From Sulfodiicoccus acidiphilus (GTDB taxonomy: Archaea; Thermoproteota; Thermoprotei_A; Sulfolobales; Sulfolobaceae), in the NCBI RefSeq assembly GCF_003967175.1, contig NZ_AP018553.1, forward strand, positions 1,426,001-1,490,000: a DNA stretch of 64,000 nucleotides, in the 5' to 3' direction. Positions within the stretch are counted from its first letter, which is position 1. Each line of letters opens with the position of its first letter. Position numbers and translations under genes: made by a program. Shown in pieces: positions 47,433 to 56,907 of this stretch. A model generated the notes under the pieces. The model was not told the origin of the DNA and did not search any database. It saw only the letters and a program-made list of their open reading frames with translations.

Positions 47433-49597
47433 ATGCGTTACGTCGGGAAGCCACTTAAGAGGGTGGTCGAGGACGTTCCATTGATAACGGGCAGGGCCAC
47501 ATTCGTTTACGACATCACCCTGCCGTCCACACTCCACGCAGTTTTCCTCAGGAGCCAGTACGCTCATGCCAAGTTCAAGGTTCACTGCAGAGGCCTCTGT
47601 TACACTGCGGAGGACCTACCAGTTAAGGTGGGTTTAGCAGAACGAGAAGCCGTTTACGTGGGGCAACCCCTCGCCGTGGTCCTCGCTGAGGACGAGTACA
47701 CCGCTAGGGACCTGGTCTCGTCGATCGAGGTGGAGTACGACCCGTTGCCAGCGGTGGTCGATCCAATTAAGGCCACCGAGGAGTCTTCGCCGAAGGCTAG
47801 GTCCGACCTCAAGTCGAACGTGTTCAGAGAGGAGAGGGTAGAGGCAGGTGACGTAGGGGTGGCCCTCAGGAGGGCTCACGCCGTAGTGGAGGGAACGTTG
47901 CTCAACCAGAGGCTCATACCCAGCGCAATGGAAATGAGGGGGGCTGTGGCGTCGTACGATGGGAACAGGCTTACAGTGTGGTCGAGCACCCAGAGCGCCT
48001 TCTTCGTCAAGAAGGCCGTTCAAGGTCTCGTCTCCAAGCTCGGGTCAGGAGCGTCAGAGCCGTCCAGCCTGCGGTCGGAGGGGCCTTCGGTAGTAAGTTA
48101 ATGACTTACCCGGAGGAGTTGGCTGTGAGCGCTTTGGCGGTGTTGACCAAGAGGCCGGTGAAGTGGTTCAACACCAGGGCCGAGGACATGGCCTCCACGA
48201 ACCAAGGGAGGGACATGATCTTGAAGTTCAGAGCAGGGGTGGATAGACAAGGAAGGATCTTGGGAATAGAGGGAACACTCTACTTCGACGCAGGTGCACC
48301 AATCGCCGAAGTGAACGAGAGCGCCTTCGGTATGGCCTCGACCGCAGCAAGGATGATAACTGGGCACTACGACATAGGGAACGTCAACGTAAGGGTCCTC
48401 GGTGTTAACACCAATAAGACGGTCATAGAGGCCTACAGGGGGGCTGGGAGGCCAGAGGGATCCTACTTCATAGAACGCATAGTGAACCTGGCGGCCAGGA
48501 AGGTCGGCGTCGATCAGTTCGAGATAAGGCAGCTCAACTCCCTGAAGGAGGCTAACCAGTACAGGACTCCCACTGGGATGACCCACGATAGCGGAAGGTA
48601 CTGGGAAGCGTTAGAGAGGGCGAAGCCGGCCTACTTGGAGTTGAGGCGCAAGAGGGACGAGATGAGATCGAGGGGAGAGACGGCTGGGGTGGGAGTTGCC
48701 TTCCCAGCGGAGATCGCCTCCTTCGGTCCCTACGAGACGGCCAAGGTCAAATTGACGTCTGGAGGGAAAGTGCAGGTGGTGAGCGGCTCTGGGCCCCACG
48801 GTCAAGGTGACGGAACCGCCTTCGCCATGATCGCAGCCGACGTGTTCGAGGTAGATCCTAGTCAGGTCGAGGTGCTCTGGGGCGACACCGACCTCATAGC
48901 GGACGGGCAGTACACCGCCGGGAGCCGGACTGTTGCGATCGGAGGAGCTGCGGTGTACGAAGCCTCCCTGAGACTGAAGGAGAGACTTGCCAAGACGGCG
49001 GCGGAAGCTATGGGTGTGGATGTGGCTCAATTGGAGTACTCGGAGGGCAAGTTCAGGAGGAAAGGCGACGGTGACTCCATGGATCTCTCTAGGCTCTTCG
49101 ACGCATCCCTCTCCATGGGGGTGGTTCCAGAGGAGTCCTACTCCTACGTCCAGAAACTCTACTACTCACCTTACGGAGTTCACCTAGCTCTCGTGAAGGT
49201 GGATCGGGAGACGGGAGAAGTGAGGGTGCTCGACTACAGGGCCTTCGACGACGTGGGAACTGTTGTGAATCCACTCACTACGGAAGGACAGGTCCACGGG
49301 GCAGTCCTACAAGGTGTGGGCCAGGCCCTTTATGAGGCGGCCATTTACGGAGACGACGGCTCACTCCTATCCACCGACTTCCTTTCTTACCACGTCCCGC
49401 GCCCCAAGGACTACGTCAGGGTGTTGTGGACTTCTTTGGGCCTAGCTAAGTCCGACAACCCACTGGGGGCCAAGGGGATAGGAGAGTTAGGTACCATAGC
49501 AGCAACTCCTGCAGTGGTCAACGCGGTGGAGGATGCCCTAAATAGAGAACTCTTGACCATGCCCCTTACCCCAGAGGTAGTCGTGAGACACCTGTGA
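47433..49597 (+). CDS. Molybdenum hydroxylase large subunit (CO/aldehyde dehydrogenase, xanthine dehydrogenase family), one frameshift
   Basis: Moco-binding subunit of ~720 residues. Motifs: VGQPLAVVLAE in the N-terminal hammerhead domain, VGGAFGSK, EAYRGAGRPEGSY for Moco contact, GSGPHGQGDGT, and the catalytic Glu in GAKGIGELG. The frame shifts at the GGG 48042-48044; one more G reads SKLGVRSVRAVQPAVGG and restores a full-length protein. Sulfolobales use such enzymes as glyceraldehyde or CO dehydrogenases. No medium (FAD) or small (2Fe-2S) subunit gene is adjacent, so partners must be elsewhere. Confidence 0.88.
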
Positions 49598-49657
49598 GGA
49601 GTTCAGTTTTTGAACCTCTAAGGTTCCCTATTATCTCAGAGCGCCCCACCACCTAAC

Positions 49658-50491
49658 GTGAGGTTAGTCAAGTACATGGTGAGGACCTTCCTCACCAACA
49701 AGTACATCTGGGGGTGGGGGGTTGCCTTCGCCGTCTTCTGGGAAGTGATGGGAGCTTACGTCTTCTCCTCTCAGGTTCCAGACCAGAAGCTACCCGCGAT
49801 CTATTACGGGGGAGCCTGGGCGGGGGAGTTGGTGTTGAACTCACTGAGCGCCGTCTCTATCAGCACCACCTTTATGTTGACATATCAGACGGGAGCGCTG
49901 CCTCATCTCTTCAGGTTCTCCAAAATGAGCTCCGCCCACTACACCGCTGGGGTCTACGCCGGAACACTGGCTGTGGGCTCATCGGCCCAAGCGATCACCT
50001 TGGGCTTACTTTCCCTCACTTTCTCAGACAAGTTCGACCTCCCAGTTTACCCGGTTGATCCCTCAGCCTTGGTTGGAGTAGTGGTCCTCACCGCCGTCTT
50101 CATGACTTCCCTGTCCTTCGTTCTCCAAGTGTTGGTGGCCAGGGCTTCCAGGAAACTTTCCAACCTCACTTCCTTCGTTCCCCTCATCCTGACCTACGGG
50201 TTCTCGTTCAGCTACCTTTACCTAAAGCTGGGTGAGCTGACGTACCTCAGCCCCTTCACGGCACTTGAGGCATTGCTCGTCAGGTCATACGTGGGGACCC
50301 AGGTTCCACTGAACTTCGCGCTCATACTCGACAACTACTCTTCGACAGGTAGGTTGGACGTGGTGACTCCTCTGTCACCTACTTTAGCTGTGCTCTCTGC
50401 CTTGGGTTGGACCGCAGTTCTCACACTCGTGGGAACCTTGGGGGCGAGGAACCTCTACTACAAGCCTCTAGAGGAGGGGAGGATCGCTTGA
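49658..50491 (+). CDS. ABC-2-type permease
   Basis: Six-helix membrane protein of 277 residues without periplasmic domain, resembling ABC-2 exporter permeases. It is the first of four overlapping or closely spaced genes (permease, ATPase, membrane protein, regulator). The substrate is unknown; ABC-2 exporters handle drugs, lipids or peptides. Start GTG at 49658 is 60 nt after the previous gene. Confidence 0.75.
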   Translation: MRLVKYMVRTFLTNKYIWGWGVAFAVFWEVMGAYVFSSQVPDQKLPAIYYGGAWAGELVLNSLSAVSISTTFMLTYQTGALPHLFRFSKMSSAHYTAGVYAGTLAVGSSAQAITLGLLSLTFSDKFDLPVYPVDPSALVGVVVLTAVFMTSLSFVLQVLVARASRKLSNLTSFVPLILTYGFSFSYLYLKLGELTYLSPFTALEALLVRSYVGTQVPLNFALILDNYSSTGRLDVVTPLSPTLAVLSALGWTAVLTLVGTLGARNLYYKPLEEGRIA

Positions 50492-51252
50492 TACAGCTAA
50501 GGGACTTCTCGGTGAGGCTCGGTTCAAGGGATGTGATCGAGAGGTGCACCGCAGACGTGGACAGAAAGGTCCTCCTGCTAGGTCCTAACGGTTCCGGGAA
50601 GACGAGCCTCCTGAGGGCTCTTGCCGGTGTACTGCCCTACGAGGGCAGTGCCAGGGTGGAGGGAGTGGAGGTGGCGAAAGCGAGGAACATGAACGCGTTG
50701 GCGACCAACTTACCTGAGGTGTTCACGCTAGGGGTGAGACTAAGGGACGTTCTTTACCTCTTCGGGGAGATCAAGGACCTCAACGAGGAATTGGCGGTGA
50801 AGATGTTAAGGAACGTTGGTATCAAGGACCTAAGTAAGAGGGTCTACGAACTCTCCTCCGGACAGGGAGCACTCTTCAGGACCGCTGTGGCCTTGGCCAC
50901 TAATCCGAGGACAATACTCCTCGACGAACCATTCGAGAACGTTGACGCAGCCCGGAGGTCCGTTGTAGTTAATTGGATCGAGGAGTACGGAGAGAGCGGG
51001 CTGGTGGTCACCCACGAGCTGGACGTAGCCACGAACTTCAAGGAGTTGGACGCATATATGCTGTTCGAGGGGAGGCTCCACGGTCCTATCAATGTGGGCG
51101 AGTTACTGAGCTCGGTTGTAGTGGAAGGCTCAAGGAACGGGGCACTCCTAGAAGTGGAGATAGGAGGGAAGAGGTTTTCCTTCGTGAAGGATCAACAGGG
51201 GAGTAAGTTGGGGGATCTCGTAGTGCTGGACAGGATATATAGCCTCCTGTGA
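50488..51252 (+). CDS. ABC transporter ATPase
   Basis: Motor subunit of 254 residues: Walker A GPNGSGKTS near residue 33, signature YELSSGQGALFR (a degenerate LSGGQ with Ser), Walker B TILLDEPFENVD, and H-loop VVTHELD. A C-terminal extension after residue 190 is unique to exporters of this type. TTG at 50488 overlaps the permease stop; an upstream in-frame ATG would lie inside the permease gene. Confidence 0.85.
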   Translation: MIQLRDFSVRLGSRDVIERCTADVDRKVLLLGPNGSGKTSLLRALAGVLPYEGSARVEGVEVAKARNMNALATNLPEVFTLGVRLRDVLYLFGEIKDLNEELAVKMLRNVGIKDLSKRVYELSSGQGALFRTAVALATNPRTILLDEPFENVDAARRSVVVNWIEEYGESGLVVTHELDVATNFKELDAYMLFEGRLHGPINVGELLSSVVVEGSRNGALLEVEIGGKRFSFVKDQQGSKLGDLVVLDRIYSLL

Positions 51253-51263
51253 GATGAACTTAG

Positions 51264-51902
51264 ATGGAGGTAAAGGACCTAGTCAACGAGTCGGAGGAAA
51301 TAGCCTTACGTGTAGTCAGATACGAGTATAGGAAGGCCGTGGGAAAGTACTATCTCGCTTGGAGCACCGAGCCCCTGATCGTAGCCATCTTCACTAGCCT
51401 CCTGACCTCCTTCGACCTCCCACCGGTGTCCTATAACTTCACTCCCGTACTCGTCGTCCCCTACATGGTCTACTCCTTCTACGTGTTCTGGAAGGCCATG
51501 GGGGTTTACGGGAGGATCGAGACTAGGTCGACGGGTTTAGCCCGGAGGGGTAACTCGGAGCGGACGTTCAGACCTATCTTCCTAGGAACCCAGTTGCTTT
51601 ACGCTTTGAGTTTCTCGCTCATCCTGGTTGGAGATTACTCTTCTCACTTCCTTCTAGCGCTGGCCGGTGCTCTACTATTCGCGGCCCTCTTCGGGAGGAG
51701 CATGTTGTACCTGGGCAGGATGGGGGGTGGAGTGAGACATTACGACGTGTTAGCGTCAGTTACACTCGCCTTAGTTTTCGCGTTCTTGGTGCGTCCTGAG
51801 TTCTACAACCAACCCCTGTTTCCAACCATCTACCTCACTTTCTCCGTCACCTGGATCTACGCGGGCTACATGTCCCTCAGAGAGGTCCTAGAGCATGAGT
51901 GA
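51264..51902 (+). CDS. Membrane protein of the ABC operon
   Basis: 212 residues with about six hydrophobic segments and a cytosolic N-terminal helix. No named family recognised. The position after the ATPase and the 8-nt overlap with the regulator gene suggest a second permease-like subunit or an accessory membrane protein of the same exporter. Confidence 0.65.
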   Translation: MEVKDLVNESEEIALRVVRYEYRKAVGKYYLAWSTEPLIVAIFTSLLTSFDLPPVSYNFTPVLVVPYMVYSFYVFWKAMGVYGRIETRSTGLARRGNSERTFRPIFLGTQLLYALSFSLILVGDYSSHFLLALAGALLFAALFGRSMLYLGRMGGGVRHYDVLASVTLALVFAFLVRPEFYNQPLFPTIYLTFSVTWIYAGYMSLREVLEHE

Positions 51903-52206
51903 GAAACTCAAGGAGCTGATGGAGTTGCTCTCTACTCCGTCCTTCTCTAGCTCTGCGCGGGTCGGGATCTTGCTCTCCCTCTACTACCTAGGCAGAGTGA
52001 CCTTCGTTGACCTACTGAAGGCCACGGATCTCCCTAAGAGTTCCCTCTTCGCCCATCTTCAGGTCCTCGAGGACGAGGGCCTAATCTTAGTTAAGAAGTC
52101 CATAACCCTCCAGGGACCTAGGACTATTGTCGTCTTAACCGATAAGGGGAAGACCGCCGTCCTAAGATACATTTCCCTCGTAAGGGAATTGGAGGAACTA
52201 AAATAG
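51895..52206 (+). CDS. Winged-helix regulator of the ABC operon
   Basis: 103-residue DNA-binding protein of the small winged-helix type found with ABC exporters (HTH_34/PadR-like). The recognition helix is PKSSLFAHLQVLEDEGL near residue 48, followed by the wing TLQGPRTIVVLT. It overlaps the end of the upstream gene. It likely senses the exported compound and regulates its own operon, by analogy. Confidence 0.75.
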   Translation: MSEKLKELMELLSTPSFSSSARVGILLSLYYLGRVTFVDLLKATDLPKSSLFAHLQVLEDEGLILVKKSITLQGPRTIVVLTDKGKTAVLRYISLVRELEELK

Positions 52207-52860
52207 ATGTCGTGAAGGATGAGAGGCAACTGGCTGTCGCTCCTCCGCCAGGGCAGGAACACTAGGCGTGGAATGTAAACGAGGCCATACGGAGATTGTG
52301 GTGTCTACTACGACAGGAGGAATTTGGTTTTCGTGAACCCCTCACGGACGTCCTAGCAACGAGGGTTTCCCGCTTCCAGGGCGACCTCGATACCCGTCGG
52401 TAGCGGATGTTCCAATTGTCCTTGAAGCTGTAGGACTAGACGTGGAGGGAATCCGCGTGTTCGAGGTGGGGGAGTGCGACACCCACATACACCAAACGTG
52501 TCACCGCGTCAAGGTCAGTATACGCCCAAGTGCCTAAGGAACCGCCTCCTAAGTTAGGGACCTTGGACTCATGTAGCTGCTGTAGAAGCAATGGTAACCT
52601 TCTCGCTTAACCCCTTCCTATTGAGGAAGTCGACGGTTTCCCTAGCTTCCAAACATACTCTTAACAGCTTCCTGAACTTTTTCCAGATTATTTCATGTTG
52701 GCTCACTACTCAGTTAAAAGTTAACAATTTGAAGATAATACCAAGGAGCGGGAATCTCCCGAAATACTCAGGAAAATGTGGCGGTGTTCTCCCTACAGGG
52801 AGGTAGAACATCTTGTCTTGTAATACTCAGCCCCATTTAAATGAAAGTTAACGCAAACAC
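52207..52860. other. 650-bp region without a recognisable gene
   Basis: GC-rich first half (52207-52560) with decayed coding-like sequence but many stops in all frames, and an AT-rich second half (52640-52860). I see no tRNA, element end or operator. Possibly the remains of a lost gene between the ABC operon and the convergent Nramp operon. Confidence 0.3.
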
Positions 52861-54006
52861 TTAACTTAACTCAATCACTCCGAGCAATCCTGTGATTAGA
52901 AACATGGCAACGACAACGAAATAGACGATCATTCTCCCTTTAGAAAAGGTGTATTCTCCCATTAACTCTCTTCTGGAGACGAGTATCCCTATGAGGACTG
53001 CGGGGAGTGTCACCACTAATGGGGAGACCGAAAGGATTGCTACAGCCAAGTTCAAGAGTTTCAGATAATCACCTACTAAGAAGACCGCGAGGAACATGGG
53101 GACGGATTCCAAGAGATACACCTTCTTCACATTGGACTTGTTATTGGCCCCTAAGGACTCAAGGACTCCCCACGAGCTCGCCAGTGAGACCACCACCAAG
53201 GCGAGGAAACCAGAAGATATCAGTAGAATCCCCAAAAACGAATTCACGGATGATGTGATTTCGTAGGGAGTTCTCTGACCTATAATTACGGCCAAGGCAA
53301 TCACTGCTTCCGTGGCCAAAGAACCAATTAGCGTCTCCCTGCTGTTCCATTTCAGCCTGTATCTTAACGGAGCTTTAGATTTAGAGTACCTGAGCGCGGT
53401 CGAGGTGCTCTGATATATGAGCATGCAAGGTGGGGTGACTACGGCTCCGACGTTGAGAGCAAGAAACAGTAGGAACTTAGGAGAGGACGAAATGTAGAAT
53501 GGATAACCTAGATACCTCAGGGGAAATACTAGAAATAACGAAACTGAAAGTATGAGTGCTGTGACCACTAGTAGAGTCCTCTCAGTTGATTCAAGTTCTC
53601 CCGTGAAGATTATCACGAGGTGAAGGACAAAAACTACTGGCAAGATTATCGTTGGATTGATGCTTAACATGGACGCTCCAACCGCTATACCAACATATTC
53701 ACTGAGATAAGTGAATGAATCTACCAAAAACATAGGAACAGTTGCCATTAAAGCTACTTTGCGCGCGTACTCCCTTCTGATCACTTCTCCCAATCCCCTC
53801 TCAGTCACCGCGCCTAACCTTCCAGCGGCCTCTTGGATAACGTAAAGAGGAAATGAAAGGAGAATGATGAACCAGAGAAGTCTAGTGCCGTACTGATCGC
53901 CAGTCAAGAGCCCTCCCAGAATACTCGCTGAGTCCGCGTTAGCCAAAAGAGCTATCCAAGCTGGTCCAAACAACCTGATCCCGTCCTTTACTTTCACTAC
54001 AATCAC
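52861..54006 (-). CDS. Nramp-related metal transporter with altered binding motifs
   Basis: Eleven-helix protein of 381 residues of the Nramp (SLC11) fold. Helix 1 reads FGPAWIALLANADSAS: the metal-binding DPGN motif is changed to A-D-S-A, keeping only Asp25. Helix 6 reads GAVVTPPCMLIYQS, replacing the MPH motif with T191-P-P, so the soft sulfur ligand Met is missing. That argues against classical Mn/Fe selectivity and is reminiscent of Nramp-related Mg transporters. It overlaps the Rieske gene by 4 nt in a three-gene operon with a Dps-like protein. Confidence 0.8.
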   Translation of the reverse strand: MIVVKVKDGIRLFGPAWIALLANADSASILGGLLTGDQYGTRLLWFIILLSFPLYVIQEAAGRLGAVTERGLGEVIRREYARKVALMATVPMFLVDSFTYLSEYVGIAVGASMLSINPTIILPVVFVLHLVIIFTGELESTERTLLVVTALILSVSLFLVFPLRYLGYPFYISSSPKFLLFLALNVGAVVTPPCMLIYQSTSTALRYSKSKAPLRYRLKWNSRETLIGSLATEAVIALAVIIGQRTPYEITSSVNSFLGILLISSGFLALVVVSLASSWGVLESLGANNKSNVKKVYLLESVPMFLAVFLVGDYLKLLNLAVAILSVSPLVVTLPAVLIGILVSRRELMGEYTFSKGRMIVYFVVVAMFLITGLLGVIELS

Positions 54007-54353
54007 TGGCTAGGACCTGAAATAGTTACGCAAACCTGCTCCCCCTCTTCACTCACAGGGAACTCGACCAAGTTCCCTGTTTCCCTCCATTTGCCGTATT
54101 TCTCAGGGTACGGTACGAAAACCGGCCTTCCCGTGTTTAAATCGTAGATGTAACCGTGGAGGTAACACCTTATCTTTTCATTGATTACGTCTCCTTTCCA
54201 TATGTCAGCTCCCTTGTGCGGACAATAGGGCGATATAGCCCACACTTTTCTTCCTATTCTAACTAGGACTACCAGTTGGTCGCCCGCGTGAACCTTTACA
54301 GGATCACCCTCTGGTATTTCGGTTAAATTTAAACAAGTCCTCAATAATAACAC
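54003..54353 (-). CDS. Rieske-type [2Fe-2S] protein
   Basis: Soluble electron carrier of 116 residues. The cluster ligands are C44-x-H46 (PYCPHKGAD) and C63-x2-H66 (RCYLHGYIYDL), as in nitrite-reductase/dioxygenase-type Rieske ferredoxins. No signal or anchor is seen, so it is cytosolic. Placed between a Dps-like gene and a metal transporter, it may donate electrons for iron mobilisation, which is inference. TTG or ATG start. Confidence 0.88.
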   Translation of the reverse strand: MLLLRTCLNLTEIPEGDPVKVHAGDQLVVLVRIGRKVWAISPYCPHKGADIWKGDVINEKIRCYLHGYIYDLNTGRPVFVPYPEKYGKWRETGNLVEFPVSEEGEQVCVTISGPSQ

Positions 54354-54364
54354 CGGAGGAAAAA

Positions 54365-54958
54365 TTATCCGGTGCGAGTTTTCCTCGACAAAGGCCCCTC
54401 TCCTGGATAGGATCTCCTGAAGTGCCCAGAGGGTCTATTATAGAGTAGCTCCAGGAACCAGGCCTCGTGCTCAATCTCCTCTTGTAATATTCTCTGAGCT
54501 AAGTCGTAAGTTCTGGGATCTTTGCCGTAAGTCATATCACACACTTCGTTCCACGTCCTTATTGCACATTGTTCTGCCTCCAGCAGGACCTTCAGGATAC
54601 TCCTCGGATCCTTCCAACCTTCAGGAAGATATGGGTCGGAGCACGCAGATATGTTGGCCACTTCCCTCATATCCTTCGGCAGGTTCCCTCCAAGCTCGTA
54701 TACCCTCTGGCTCATTAGTTCGAAGTGTAACCTGTCCTCTAACCTAGCGTCTTCGGCTATCTCTTTGAGTCCCTCTCCCTCTAGGCCGGTGAGATGCATC
54801 CTCAGAATTGTGTAATAATAATAGGTCGTGAACTCAGCAGCGGTAGCTCTCACTAGTTTATCTATTAATGTATCCACGTTCAGTCCTGATTTCTTTAACA
54901 CTTCTACTCCTACTACCTCAGGGCCGTTTCTACTTCCTGGGTTTACTTCTTCGCTCAT
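54365..54958 (-). CDS. Dps-like ferritin (DPSL/thioferritin type)
   Basis: Four-helix diiron protein of 197 residues that stores iron and uses H2O2 as oxidant, forming a 12-mer cage. Ligands include E42 (AEFTTYYYY), E74-x3-H78, E130 and E161-x2-H164. A conserved pair of cysteines (C106 in SACSDP and C131 in EQCAIRTW) is the thioferritin mark found in Sulfolobus DPSL. It heads the operon with Rieske and Nramp-like genes; a TATA box (AGCTTATTAATTT read leftward, near 54986-54998) drives it. Likely induced by peroxide stress. Confidence 0.88.
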   Translation of the reverse strand: MSEEVNPGSRNGPEVVGVEVLKKSGLNVDTLIDKLVRATAAEFTTYYYYTILRMHLTGLEGEGLKEIAEDARLEDRLHFELMSQRVYELGGNLPKDMREVANISACSDPYLPEGWKDPRSILKVLLEAEQCAIRTWNEVCDMTYGKDPRTYDLAQRILQEEIEHEAWFLELLYNRPSGHFRRSYPGEGPLSRKTRTG

Positions 54959-55111
54959 GTTTGTTCTAGATATATTAACTGACTACAAATTAATAAGCTT
55001 TCCTATTAGGAAGTGATTTCTATATAAGATGTATTCTAATCTATTTGAGGGAAGAGGGGAATGTCCCTTATGAGGAACAGATGGTGTCGGAACGGTTTTC
55101 TTCCTGAAGGA

Positions 55112-56410
55112 GTGAACTACCCTGCCCTAACGGACGGGGCTTCCTGTTTCCTAGCCCCACCTTGCCAGTAACGTAGTACTGGTAGAGGGCGGAGCTCCAC
55201 AACTGAGGGTCGCACCGACCCCGATCTGCTCAAAATGTTCAGGGAGGCGTTGTAGTCGCGGTCGGCCACCCAACCTCAAGGACAGACGAACACCCTATCG
55301 GAGAGGGTGAGGTCTTCCATTACTCGACCGCACTTTGCACAGGTCTTGGAGGTGTAGGCTGGTTCACGAGGACTAGTTCCTTGCCGTGCTTCTCCATCTG
55401 GTACTCGATGACCCTCCTCAGTTCGTGGAGGGGGGGACCTCGTGGAGCCTCATCTTCCTGGGCGATCTGCCCACGAGTCCCTTGACTTGTATGCCCTCCA
55501 TAACCACAACGTCATAGTTCTGGGCGAAGTACTTACCCAGCTTCATGTAGAGGTCCCTCCCCAGTTCCTTGAGGTGCCCGTACGCCTTGGCCAACTTTAC
55601 CTTCGCCTTGAACCAGTTCTTGGAGAGGAAAACCTTCCTGGACAGGATCCTGTGGAGGTGCCTCACCTTCCACAGGGCCCTCTCGTAGGGCCTCAGGTTG
55701 GGGAAATACTCCCCGTCCGACGTGGTCAAGAGCTTCTCCAACCCCACGTCCAGTTCAACCACCCTGTCCGTGTTCTGGAGCTTTGGGAACTCGTAACCCT
55801 CGACCGCGAAGGAGATGTACACCCTCTCGGAGGGCATCAGCTTCACGACCACCCTCTTCACCTTGTCGAGGGGGAAGTCCCTATGTACGAGGACCTCGAA
55901 GACCCCCAGGTGGGAGAGGTACAACTTGATCGACTTCATGGGACGTCCCTCCCTGCTCTCCCCCCTTACCTCCCTTGAACTCAGCACCTTCCACCCGCTC
56001 TGCGGGTAGACCAGGGAGGAGTACTTGTGGGGCTTCTTCTCCTTGGGGAACCTGGCCAACCCGTCGATGAACCTCTGTCTCGCGTCGTGAAAGCGGTCCG
56101 CGACGTTCTGAACCACCTGCGAGTGCAGTTCCCTGTACCTCTCGTCCTGCTTCCTCAGGGCCAGTTGCCTCAACTCCGTCTCGGTTAAACCCTTCCCGTC
56201 CCTCCCGTGGAAGTAGAGGTCCGCCCAACGTAGGGTGTTGTCCTCACGAGCTAACCTCAACTGGGCCTTCAACGCCCCCAACGTTCGTCGGCGTATGCAC
56301 GAAAGCGGAACCCCACGTCTGACATTAACGGAATATCGTAGACTCTGATTTAAATATAAGGGGGCCATCCCCATCCTCACGGGTCTTCCGCCCCCTCAAC
56401 CCCCGTTAAG
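55112..56410 (-). mobile_element. IS200/IS605-type element with decayed tnpB (copy F)
   Basis: Leftward element bounded by a left end near 56340-56410 (GGGGTTGAGGGGGCGGAAGA read leftward, after CTTAAC) and a right end GCCCCGTCCGTTAGGGCAGGG followed by GTAGTTCAC. The ends closely match the short copies, so its nuclease or a relative could supply their trans functions. No tnpA lies in the element. Copy E lies back to back with it, 47 bp away. Confidence 0.8.
55140..56380 (-). pseudogene. tnpB: TnpB RNA-guided nuclease, broken
   Basis: Transposon-encoded RuvC nuclease guided by omega-RNA. RuvC-I is [12 protein letters not shown] near residue 200 (Asp kept), Ruv[19 protein letters not shown] (Glu kept). 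Zinc-finger half one is [10 protein letters not shown] and RuvC-III Asp is in [12 protein letters not shown]. The frame breaks at the seven-G run 55430-55436 (one more needed) and again near 55361. A TGA with codon loss replaces the second CxxC (FVCP-stop-GW), which is not a homopolymer problem, so it is probably inactive. Confidence 0.8.
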
Positions 56411-56457
56411 ATAAACTCCATGAGTGATGGACCCTAAGTCACTATTAACTTCTCAAG

Positions 56458-56755
56458 TATAACTAAAGGTTGAGGGGACGGAAGTCCCCTTCCGTGAGGA
56501 CGGGTAGCCCCCTTATGGAAACGTTTTCGTAATGAAGCTCCAACGTCTTCTAGACCTAACTGAAAGAGCTGGGTCGCACCCTAGGGGCTGGGGGAACTCG
56601 CGCCCGTGGAGAGGAAACCCTCCGTGATCCCCCTTCCGTACTGTTCACAGAAAGGTTCCACTGAACCTCCGCTACGTAAGGAGATCGAGGTTCCTCCGGG
56701 AAGCAGGAAATCCCCACCGCTAGGACGCTCCTTCCGTCAGGGCGGGGTAGTTCAC
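56458..56755 (+). repeat. IS605-like non-autonomous element, copy E
   Basis: Follows TATAAC, a one-base variant of the usual TTTAAC. Left-end hairpin GGGGACGGAAGTCCCC intact, TTATGGAAACGTTTT, the shared junction AATGAAGCTCCAACGTCTTC, then the tnpB-tail frame (PVERKPSVIPLP...) which goes out of frame near the right end. Ends GGGCGGGGTAGTTCAC. Its right end directly abuts a small coiled-coil frame on the opposite strand, which it seems to truncate. Confidence 0.8.
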
Positions 56756-56907
56756 ACACTCTCCGTCGTACAACGTTTAGCCTCCTCCCGAAGTCTCTCG
56801 ATCTCTTCCAGGTCCTTCTCCACTTACTCGATTTCGTTCAGTAGATCCTCCATTTTCCTCCCTCTTTCCTCTACGAGGTCTCTCAGCTCCCTTTCGCTGG
56901 AACTCAT
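56756..56907 (-). pseudogene. Small coiled-coil cistron at the end of the hydrogenase-like operon, interrupted
   Basis: ATG overlaps the stop of the HyfE-like gene as ATGA, as with every junction in this operon. The frame reads MSSSERELRDLVEERG...LLNEIE, hits TAA near 56824-56826, and continues in the same frame as a charged coiled coil (VEKDLEEIERLREEAK) until the right end of element copy E at 56755. It looks like a seventh gene, cut by the insertion and then mutated. It has no known family. Confidence 0.5.

Noticed and set aside
52591-52806. 71-codon frame between the ABC operon and the Nramp-like gene
   Set aside because: No TATA box, no family features, AT-rich composition unlike its neighbours.
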